A stretch of 7,131 nucleotides of DNA. It comes from Thermococcus sp. GTDB taxonomy: Archaea > Methanobacteriota_B > Thermococci > Thermococcales > Thermococcaceae. The stretch is from the NCBI GenBank assembly GCA_015522395.1, contig WAMH01000146.1, positions 1 to 7,131 on the forward strand, in the 5' to 3' direction. This document shows, piece after piece, positions 1-5,296 of this stretch (positions are counted from its first letter, which is position 1; every line of letters begins with the position of its first letter). The notes beneath the pieces are model-generated. The model did not search any database. It saw only the letters and a list, made by a program, of their open reading frames with translations, and was not told the origin of the DNA. A program made the translations under genes and the position numbers.

Positions 1-774
1 CCCCGCGTCTGGAAAAACCCCTGGGTTCCGAACGAGACTGGGGCATCGCCCATATTCCACTGGCGCGCCCTCGAGGTCTGGCTCTACATATTCTCCCGCG
101 GGCTTAAGTACAACCCGCTCTACGAGGACCGGCTGGATAGAATAGGCTGTTTTCTCTGTCCCAGCGCTTCACTCGCCGAGATCTACACGCTGAAGGAGGA
201 GAAGCCCGAGCTCTGGAGCAGGTGGGAGAACGAGCTTAAGCGCTGGAAGAAGCGCTTCGGTATGCCGGACGAGTGGATAACCTATGGCTTCTGGCGCTGG
301 AAGAAGCTCAGCAGGGGAGAGAAGGCAATAGCTAGGGAGCTTGGCGTTAAAATTCCGGAGGAACGCTCCTGGGAGCCTGTCAAGTATTCGATAATGGAAA
401 CGGAAGATGGAGTCTTCACAGTTCGCTTCAATACCGTCGTGAACCTCGACAGGATTCGCGAGGTCGCACCGATCCTCGGGGAGGTCGAGGAAGGCGAAAA
501 CTACATAAGGGCCGGGAAGGTTACGTTTAGACCGGATGGAGCGTATACCGATGATTTCAACGAAGGGGTGCAGGCTTACTACCTCGTCAAGCGCGCCTAC
601 GAGTGCGTCGGCTGCGGCGTCTGCGTCGGCAAGTGCCCCGAGGGTGCGCTCAGCATAGATCCAAGGAGCAAGAAGATCGTCGTGAATCCAGAGCTATGCA
701 CCCACTGCCGGGAGTGTATGGACGTATGCCCGTTGCTGAAGATAAAAAACCCCGAGGAAGGAAGTCAGCTCTAG
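1..774 (+). CDS. PAPS reductase family PP-loop protein with C-terminal 2x[4Fe-4S] ferredoxin domain (5' truncated)
   Basis: The frame is open from base 1 to the TAG at 772-774, so only the last 257 residues are visible and the start lies outside the window. The N-terminal visible part carries a tryptophan- and aromatic-rich helix region followed by IGCFLCP (Cys at visible residues 50 and 53), the arrangement seen in the C-terminal part of archaeal phosphoadenosine-phosphosulfate reductase/PP-loop proteins. The end holds two ferredoxin motifs, CVGCGVCVGKCP (Cys 202, 205, 208, 212) and CTHCRECMDVCP (Cys 233, 236, 239, 243), enough for two [4Fe-4S] clusters. The nucleotide-binding SGGKDS-type loop would be upstream and cannot be checked. 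By family knowledge this is a cytoplasmic redox enzyme acting on an adenylylated or sulfur substrate; the true substrate of these archaeal fusions is uncertain. The next gene begins inside its last codons, which suggests co-transcription. Confidence 0.85.
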   Translation, partial: PRVWKNPWVPNETGASPIFHWRALEVWLYIFSRGLKYNPLYEDRLDRIGCFLCPSASLAEIYTLKEEKPELWSRWENELKRWKKRFGMPDEWITYGFWRWKKLSRGEKAIARELGVKIPEERSWEPVKYSIMETEDGVFTVRFNTVVNLDRIREVAPILGEVEEGENYIRAGKVTFRPDGAYTDDFNEGVQAYYLVKRAYECVGCGVCVGKCPEGALSIDPRSKKIVVNPELCTHCRECMDVCPLLKIKNPEEGSQL

Positions 775-1685
775 TTGGGTTAGCTTTCTTCCTCGTTCTG
801 GGTCTTTCCATTCCCCACACGCACGCCCAGACCTATGATTACAGGATAAACGCCTACGCCGTTTACTTTGATGTGATCAGCCGGGACGACGTCAAGGAAA
901 CGATAGAGATGAGCATAACCTCCTACACCAACCTCACCCAGTACGTTATCTATACGGACTACCCGGTTTTAGCACCCAGAGCCTTCATGGAGCTCAACAA
1001 CAGAACGTTTCCAATAAACGTGACCGTCACCGAGGTCCTGGGTGGAACGAATGCCGTTTACATGAACTTTCCCCCTCTGAAACCCGGGGAGAGTGCCAGG
1101 ATACAGCTTACCTTCACGACGAAGGGTATGATCACCGAGAGCGATGGAAAGCAGCAGTTCACCTATTACATCAAGTTCAGCCATCCGGTTGGCCTCTTTC
1201 ACGTTCAGCTTGTCGTTCCGAAGGGCTACGCCGTTCTCTCGCCCATAATTCCCTCCCCCGACAGGGTTGAGAGCTCGACCAATAGATTGCTCCTTGAGTG
1301 GACGCGCCAGAACGTAAACGCTGGCGAGGAGTTTTACTTCATAGTTGGCTTCTCGGGCGAGATAACGCCACCGCGACAGCCGTCGCCGTTCCTCTATGCG
1401 GGGCTCTTCATCGCCGGGCTCATCGTGGGGGGAGGCACCGTCTACGGTTACACCATCTATCGCGGCAGGAAACGGGAGGAAGAGCTCAGCCACCTCAGAA
1501 CCGACGAAGAGAAAATACTGGCGATTCTGAAGGAGGGTCCCGTTCTCCAGAGCGAGTTAGCTGGAAAGCTGGGCGTTTCGAAGGCTAAAGTCAGCATAAT
1601 TCTCCGCGAGATGGAGGGGAAGGGCCTCATAACCCGCGTCAAGGAAGGGAGGACATATCGTGTGTTCTTGAAGGAGCAATCCTAG
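726..1685 (+). CDS. Membrane-anchored winged-helix protein: signal sequence, outer domain, one TM segment, cytoplasmic wHTH
   Basis: The product is 319 residues. A basic N-region (KKPRGRK) and a hydrophobic stretch at about residues 14-30, then an HTHAQ-type cleavage region, look like a signal peptide. Residues of about 36-218 form a probable beta-rich extracellular domain with sequons NLT, NRT and NVT. A hydrophobic, glycine-rich segment at about 222-245 is the membrane span, followed by the basic stop-transfer RGRKREE. Residues of about 259-315 (EEKILAILKEGPVLQSELAG, then SKAKVSIILREMEGKGLI) are a MarR/ArsR-like winged helix. The topology suggests an outside domain tethered to a DNA-binding domain inside, so a membrane-bound transcription factor; this is inference and no ligand can be named. 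ATG 726 is chosen because it keeps the signal sequence, has GGAGTG at 711-716 about 9 bases upstream, and the next in-frame ATG is only at 987. The alternative start is GTG 714. The gene overlaps the previous one by 49 bases. Confidence 0.8.
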   Translation: MPVAEDKKPRGRKSALVGLAFFLVLGLSIPHTHAQTYDYRINAYAVYFDVISRDDVKETIEMSITSYTNLTQYVIYTDYPVLAPRAFMELNNRTFPINVTVTEVLGGTNAVYMNFPPLKPGESARIQLTFTTKGMITESDGKQQFTYYIKFSHPVGLFHVQLVVPKGYAVLSPIIPSPDRVESSTNRLLLEWTRQNVNAGEEFYFIVGFSGEITPPRQPSPFLYAGLFIAGLIVGGGTVYGYTIYRGRKREEELSHLRTDEEKILAILKEGPVLQSELAGKLGVSKAKVSIILREMEGKGLITRVKEGRTYRVFLKEQS

Positions 1686-1699
1686 TAGTAAAGTAGTAA
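1684..1699 (+). repeat. Tandem duplication of AGTAGTAA
   Basis: Two perfect adjacent copies of the 8-base unit AGTAGTAA lie at 1684-1691 and 1692-1699. They start in the stop codon of the winged-helix gene and sit exactly where base composition changes to AT-rich. This may be simple replication slippage or the edge of an inserted segment. Confidence 0.6.
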
Positions 1700-1706
1700 G
1701 TTTTAA

Positions 1707-1732
1707 ACAATGTATACTAAACGTACAATGTA
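1707..1732 (+). promoter_or_regulatory. Pair of ACAATGTA boxes, candidate operator
   Basis: The octamer ACAATGTA occurs at 1707-1714 and again at 1725-1732, an 18-base period. Its core ACA-A-TGT is a palindrome around one central base. Both copies lie just upstream of the BRE/TATA element at 1743-1756, a position where an archaeal regulator could assist or block promoter assembly. The regulator is unknown; the winged-helix protein encoded immediately upstream is a candidate by proximity only. Confidence 0.35.
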
Positions 1733-1742
1733 ACTCCCAATA

Positions 1743-1756
1743 GAAAACTTTAAATA
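1743..1756 (+). promoter_or_regulatory. BRE/TATA promoter of the two-gene island
   Basis: GAAAAC (1743-1748) followed by TTTAAATA (1749-1756) is a textbook Thermococcales BRE plus TATA box. Transcription would start about 25 bases downstream, near 1774-1780, giving a very short leader to the gene at 1788 or 1800. Confidence 0.75.
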
Positions 1757-1787
1757 CCTATGTCTATTACATTATGGTGACCACCCA

Positions 1788-2336
1788 GTGGGGGGACGAA
1801 TGCGACAAAAAATAGTATGGTTTATGGCCCTGTTGCTGGTTGGAGCCATGCTCCAAGGAGTGAGCGCCACCAGCTACGGCAAGCAAGGCGAGGTCCACAC
1901 ATACGCAGTTTCTGTGAACGGCCAGAAGATTCCAGTAACTGTGAGGAATGGAATGGTTCACATTCCCAACACACCGGGAATGGACAGGAAGGAGGTTTTC
2001 ATGGCAGTTAACCGGTATTTCTCCCTCAGGCACCAACTTGCCTCTGGAGTATCTGTACCAACGGGTACGCTATCTACTATGAGTGAGAGCTTGACTCAAT
2101 GGTATGGACCAGACTTCGACTATGAAGACAGGAAGATTTTCAGCATCCCTAACCAAGGTGATGTGTATATATCTGCATATGCATCACTAAACATCGAAAA
2201 GGATCAGCTCTTCGTAGTGACAGTAGGGGGTTACTCCTCAGCAGCCTGCTGGATTCAGCCGTACGATTACTGGTGGTCCCAGAGCTACCCATCAAAACAG
2301 GTGGAGCTCGATGTAACCATAAATTTGTGGGCATAA
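1788..2336 (+). CDS. Secreted protein of unknown family, zero-frame part (182 residues; possible -1 frameshift near its end)
   Basis: I do not recognise the family. The N-terminus has basic residues, a hydrophobic stretch (WFMALLLVGAMLQGV, residues about 11-25) and a VSA|T cleavage-like site, so export is likely. The rest alternates short polar and hydrophobic strands, is rich in Tyr, Ser and Val, and includes an aromatic patch around residues 155-163 (WIQPYDYWW); it is probably all-beta. GTG 1788 is used because GGTGA at 1776-1780 lies 7 bases upstream; ATG 1800, after a run of six G, also gives a good signal peptide and fits the predicted transcript start slightly better. The frame ends at TAA 2334-2336, but the overlapping -1 frame continues the same kind of sequence to 2578. 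The gene may therefore be one 263-residue product made by frameshifting, a disrupted gene, or a sequence error. Confidence 0.65.
   Translation: MGGRMRQKIVWFMALLLVGAMLQGVSATSYGKQGEVHTYAVSVNGQKIPVTVRNGMVHIPNTPGMDRKEVFMAVNRYFSLRHQLASGVSVPTGTLSTMSESLTQWYGPDFDYEDRKIFSIPNQGDVYISAYASLNIEKDQLFVVTVGGYSSAACWIQPYDYWWSQSYPSKQVELDVTINLWA
2321..2327 (+). promoter_or_regulatory. Slippery heptamer A_AAT_TTG, candidate -1 frameshift site
   Basis: In the zero frame the codons are ATA, AAT, TTG; the bases A AAT TTG fit the X_XXY_YYZ pattern exactly, so both tRNAs could re-pair on AAA and TTT after slipping back one base. Reading then passes into the open -1 frame, bypassing the TAA at 2334-2336. The heptamer resembles A AAU UUA, a known retroviral slippery sequence. 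I see no strong stem-loop at the usual 5-9 base spacing downstream. Confidence 0.45.
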
Positions 2337-2578
2337 GTGTAAGCGTCTCTATACCACAAGGGAGTGTGGGTTTTAGTGGAAACTCAGACACAGCAACATA
2401 TACCGGGGTGCTCTACAACACAGACAATATTGGAAGGGATTTCTCAGGAATCCAAGCAGCTTCAACTTATGGTATAACCAGAGTCGAAGATCATACCGCT
2501 GGTACCTTTTTGTTTGGTACTACATTCTACACTGAAGGGGCTAACGTTTACAAAGTAAGAGGAGGGGGCAACGTTTGA
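2327..2578 (+). CDS. -1 frame continuation of the secreted unknown protein (83 residues to TGA)
   Basis: This frame carries a Ser/Thr/Gly/Tyr-rich, strand-alternating sequence (for example ISVSVSIPQG, then YTGVLYNTDN and FLFGTTFYTEGANVYKV) with the same character as the upstream frame. Joined at the slippery heptamer, the protein runs from VELDVTINL straight into VGISVSVSIP, which looks like one uninterrupted beta region; the total is 263 residues. It ends at TGA 2576-2578, which overlaps the TTG start of the next gene, so translation of this frame is expected to matter for coupling. No convincing independent start is present: GTG 2327 and GTG 2273 lack a ribosome binding site at a proper distance. 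If the shift is not programmed, this is the tail of a frameshifted pseudogene or reflects a missing or extra base in the assembly. Confidence 0.6.
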   Translation: MGISVSVSIPQGSVGFSGNSDTATYTGVLYNTDNIGRDFSGIQAASTYGITRVEDHTAGTFLFGTTFYTEGANVYKVRGGGNV

Positions 2579-4437
2579 AAAGGAGGATCTTCTGGCCTCT
2601 GTTTTTTGTTCTTATTTTAATATTAACCACAGTATCAATAGGCTTGTACTACTACCCTGCTAGAGAAGGTTCAAACATAGCACCTGGCAAAACGGCCCTT
2701 TTGCATCCTTCCACTTTGAAGTGTGCACAGAAAGTAAACCTCAGAAACTGGCTCGGTGAGAGCTGGATAAACTATACCATCAAGAGACTTCATTTAGCCC
2801 AGCAGCCGGACGGAGGTTTTACGGAGATTGTGGATACAATAACCCCCACCTTAATCTCAACCTACTATTTTGTTGAGGCCCTCCACGCGGTTAACCGGAC
2901 CCCCACTAATGTTAACCAAACGCTGGTATGGCTTCATAGGGAAGAAGCTTCGCTTATTAATCCCTCAAATTTATCCAATGATTACGCCTACGCTGGACAG
3001 GATAAGTTCAGCAACCTATACTACTTGGTCACGACGTTAAACACACTGAACTCTACCCCACGGAATTCGGATAAAATTATTGACTTTGTTCTGAGTACCC
3101 GGAAAAAGAATGGTGCGTTTGAGTATGACGGCGTGGATGTCACGGACAAGGCTGTTGAAATGTTGCACGCACTTGGATACAACATGAGTGGGTTGCATGA
3201 TACCCGGGACTATCTCTTAGGGGAGTTTGAAAACACGACACCTCCCAAGGTATGGGATGAAGCTGGGACCATGAAATTCCTCCTACGGTTTAATACTCTA
3301 ACCAAGGCTCTTGGATTGCTCCAAGTTGACTACACCTCCCTAGACATATATAAGAAGGATGTAATGTTTATCAAAGTAAATATCTCCAAAAGAGTTGATT
3401 CATTACTAAAATTCAACCCTCCCCTTTTCATGGTGGAACCATTGGCCGAATCTTTACATGTGACTCATACCATGACTCCCAGTGCCTCAGAGGAGATTTA
3501 TAAATACGTGGTCTCTCTAAAACTTCCCGACGGGGGATTTAATCTATTTGGAAAAGATTACGGCGAGTTCCAGGGCACATACTATGCCGTCAAGACGATA
3601 GTTTTAACCGACCATACACCCGATGAAGACACCATAAGATTTATTGAAAACTGGGAAAGCCCCTTGGGAGGATTTGCGTTTCCCTTTCAGGGGCATGGGG
3701 GACCCGTATTAACATATATGGGGGTGTACGTGGCTGAAAAAATTGAAATGCCCCTCAACAGGACTGCAATAGCCAGATATCTATCTAATGCGCTATACAA
3801 CAGATGGCCCTATTCCGATGATAATCCAGGTCCTTTATACTCAATCTATATGGCATACAGTACTTTAAACATCACTCTTAGTCCTTTGCAGAAGGATTAT
3901 CTGAGAAATGAAACAGCTCGGTTAACAGAGCTGTATCTACGCAACAGAACGAACTCTTTATTGATGGACACAGGATGGATATCCCTTCTTCGTTTAGATC
4001 AGGTGACTGGAGTGAGGATTGGACGGGACACCAAAAAACAGCTTATTCGGAAGATCCTGTCCCAGAAGAATCCTGATGGAACATTTGGGCCCCCATCAAA
4101 TAATACGATGCTGATCCTCTACAGGACAGAGAACGCGGTGCTGCTGCTTTATGCCTTGGGATACAATTACACAAACGAGACGACCGCCAACTTCATACTC
4201 AGAATGGAGCACGATGGGGGTTGGGGTGGCCCCGATCTTTACAATACTTACAGAGCTGTGAGTGTACTGGCCTATATGGGTTACTGCCCAAAAGACGTTC
4301 AGAGTTTGATAAGTTTCATTCACTCTCTGAGATACAGATATGGGGGCTTTTTGTTGTACAAAGGTGATAAAGGTCATGGCAGCTTACAGGATACATATTA
4401 TGCCATTAGAACACTGGAGCTAGTTGGAGCCTCTTAA
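2575..4437 (+). CDS. Exported alpha/alpha-toroid protein with prenyltransferase/squalene-cyclase-like repeats
   Basis: The product is 620 residues. It has KRR followed by a hydrophobic segment at about 6-24, so it is a signal peptide or N-terminal membrane anchor. Repeats of the QxxDGGF type recur: QQPDGGF (76-82), KKNGAF (177-182), LPDGGF (317-322), ESPLGGF (361-367), KNPDGTF (498-504), EHDGGW (545-550) and YRYGGF (587-592), several followed by a TYYAVKT or TYRAVSV helix. This is the signature of the alpha/alpha-barrel of protein prenyltransferases and terpene cyclases. However, I find no DxDD cyclase motif, and the Asp/Cys/His zinc ligands of prenyltransferase beta subunits are not recognisable; DTYYA stands where a His is usual. 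About 15 N-X-S/T sequons and only two Cys (50, 571) suit an outer-surface protein. TTG 2575 follows GGAGGGGG (2561-2568) by 6 bases and overlaps the preceding stop as TTGA. Its substrate or partner is unknown. Confidence 0.8.
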   Translation: MKRRIFWPLFFVLILILTTVSIGLYYYPAREGSNIAPGKTALLHPSTLKCAQKVNLRNWLGESWINYTIKRLHLAQQPDGGFTEIVDTITPTLISTYYFVEALHAVNRTPTNVNQTLVWLHREEASLINPSNLSNDYAYAGQDKFSNLYYLVTTLNTLNSTPRNSDKIIDFVLSTRKKNGAFEYDGVDVTDKAVEMLHALGYNMSGLHDTRDYLLGEFENTTPPKVWDEAGTMKFLLRFNTLTKALGLLQVDYTSLDIYKKDVMFIKVNISKRVDSLLKFNPPLFMVEPLAESLHVTHTMTPSASEEIYKYVVSLKLPDGGFNLFGKDYGEFQGTYYAVKTIVLTDHTPDEDTIRFIENWESPLGGFAFPFQGHGGPVLTYMGVYVAEKIEMPLNRTAIARYLSNALYNRWPYSDDNPGPLYSIYMAYSTLNITLSPLQKDYLRNETARLTELYLRNRTNSLLMDTGWISLLRLDQVTGVRIGRDTKKQLIRKILSQKNPDGTFGPPSNNTMLILYRTENAVLLLYALGYNYTNETTANFILRMEHDGGWGGPDLYNTYRAVSVLAYMGYCPKDVQSLISFIHSLRYRYGGFLLYKGDKGHGSLQDTYYAIRTLELVGAS

Positions 4438-4450
4438 TTTAATACTCTTT

Positions 4451-4467
4451 GGGGGCACCTTTATAAA
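4451..4467 (+). promoter_or_regulatory. TATA promoter of the zinc-ribbon gene
   Basis: TTTATAAA at 4460-4467 lies 22 bases before the GGTGA ribosome binding site (4489-4493) of the gene starting at 4499. It begins only 23 bases after the stop of the toroid gene, so the zinc-ribbon gene probably has its own transcript and the island ends here. Confidence 0.65.
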
Positions 4468-4498
4468 CGCCCTCTCTCTTTACACTCTGGTGAGAGAA

Positions 4499-5113
4499 AT
4501 GGAAGAGTGGTTCACCTGTCCCGAGTGCGGTAGCGATGACGTTGAGGTCATCAAGGAGAGGGGGAGGGAGCTTACCCTTAAGTGCAACGAGTGCGGTAAC
4601 GTCTGGCACGTTACGTTGCCAAAGCTCGTGAAGGTTCCCCTCATAGTCAGCAAGCACGAGAGGAGCTTCAAGACGGAAGTGGAACTCCCCGAGGGGGAAG
4701 AAATCAAAGTCGGCGACGTAGTCGAGACCGAGGATGATGAGGTCCGGATAACCGGAATAGAGCTTGAAGGCGACAGGCGCGTCGAGAAGGCCAGGATAGG
4801 GGAGATCAAAACCCTCTGGGGCGAGAGTCTGACCTATCCGAAGGTCATCAAGGTCTCTATCTACCTCCCGAAGGGCCTCACGCAGGCCTTCAAGGTTAAA
4901 GTGCCAAGGAACGAGGAGTTCGTGGTTGGAGAGGTCCTCGAGGTCGGTGGCTACACCTTCAAGGTCGAGAAAATAAAGACCGAGAGGAAGATGATTCATC
5001 ACGGCAAGGCCAAGGCCGACGAGATCATTGCTCTGATGGGTCATGAGATACCGCGCGCGAGAGCCATAAGGGGCCTCGAAATATACCGGGGCTACGCGAA
5101 GGAGTCGAAGTGA
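4499..5113 (+). CDS. HVO_0476-family zinc-ribbon protein
   Basis: The product is 204 residues. An N-terminal zinc ribbon is formed by CPEC (Cys 7, 10) and CNEC (Cys 29, 32), followed by beta-rich segments with two similar-looking halves (PEGEEIKVGDVVETEDDEVRI and PRNEEFVVGEVLEVGGYTFKV), each resembling a small barrel. The C-terminus is basic. Length and layout match the conserved archaeal HVO_0476 (COG1326) zinc-finger family, whose role is not established; nucleic-acid binding is a reasonable guess from the zinc ribbon and charge. ATG 4499 is chosen because GGTGA at 4489-4493 sits 5 bases upstream and the TATA box at 4460-4467 places the transcript start just before it; extending to the in-frame TTG at 4424 would run through that promoter and into the previous gene. 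Composition returns here to the GC-rich chromosomal type. Confidence 0.8.
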   Translation: MEEWFTCPECGSDDVEVIKERGRELTLKCNECGNVWHVTLPKLVKVPLIVSKHERSFKTEVELPEGEEIKVGDVVETEDDEVRITGIELEGDRRVEKARIGEIKTLWGESLTYPKVIKVSIYLPKGLTQAFKVKVPRNEEFVVGEVLEVGGYTFKVEKIKTERKMIHHGKAKADEIIALMGHEIPRARAIRGLEIYRGYAKESK

Positions 5114-5119
5114 AAATAC

Positions 5120-5203
5120 TTCCGGCCTTCTCTTGTCCCACTGATCCCCGGAAAGAGGAGCCTGGGCCGCTGTAAATACTGTTCTCTCTGGTCTTTTCTG
5201 TTC
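5120..5203 (+). terminator. Weak stem and pyrimidine-rich tract, possible transcription end region
   Basis: The 183-base gap between the zinc-ribbon gene and the RecA-like gene contains a 6-base inverted repeat (TTCCGG 5120-5125 with CCGGAA 5148-5153) and further on a T-rich pyrimidine tract at about 5179-5203 including TTTT. Archaeal termination relies on T-rich tracts, so this may end the upstream transcript. No RNA gene or convincing small ORF is seen in the gap. Confidence 0.3.
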
Positions 5204-5250
5204 AGATTTCGAACCTTTATTGGGCCTCTCTGATGCAAATCGTACTACAC

Positions 5251-5264
5251 GCAAAAGTTATAAG
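5251..5264 (+). promoter_or_regulatory. BRE/TATA promoter of the RecA-like/V4R gene
   Basis: GCAAAA (5251-5256) followed by GTTATAAG (5257-5264) resembles a BRE plus TATA element. It lies 23 bases before the GGTGGTGAT ribosome binding site (5288-5296) in front of ATG 5297. Confidence 0.6.
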
Positions 5265-5296
5265 AATCTTCTAAAAAATATCTCTTGGGTGGTGAT

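Noticed and set aside
603..725. Upstream extension of the winged-helix gene to position 603
   Set aside because: The extra residues are Arg/Cys-rich out-of-frame readings of the ferredoxin motifs of the preceding gene and would bury the signal peptide.
969..1493. Minus-strand ORF of 174 codons opposite the winged-helix gene
   Set aside because: It is antisense to a gene with clear signal peptide and membrane segment, and its product is low in recognisable motifs.
2354..2369. Hairpin CCACA/TGTGG as the stimulatory structure for frameshifting
   Set aside because: It has only five base pairs and begins 27 bases after the heptamer, too far for the usual 5-9 base spacing.
2327..2578. Independent small gene starting at GTG 2327 or GTG 2273
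   Set aside because: Neither start has a ribosome binding site at proper distance, and the sequence fits better as the tail of the upstream protein.
1686..4437. Insertion sequence, integrase or tRNA attachment site for the island
   Set aside because: No transposase, integrase, terminal inverted repeats or tRNA gene is present at either edge.
4439..5254. Minus-strand ORF of 271 codons opposite the zinc-ribbon gene
   Set aside because: It is antisense to a gene with recognisable CPEC/CNEC motifs, promoter and ribosome binding site; long antisense frames are common in GC-rich coding DNA and its product shows no family resemblance.
5114..5284. Box C/D guide RNA in the intergenic gap
   Set aside because: A CTGATG-like stretch occurs near 5230, but no proper RTGATGA box C with spaced CTGA boxes was found on the + strand; the minus strand was only glanced at.
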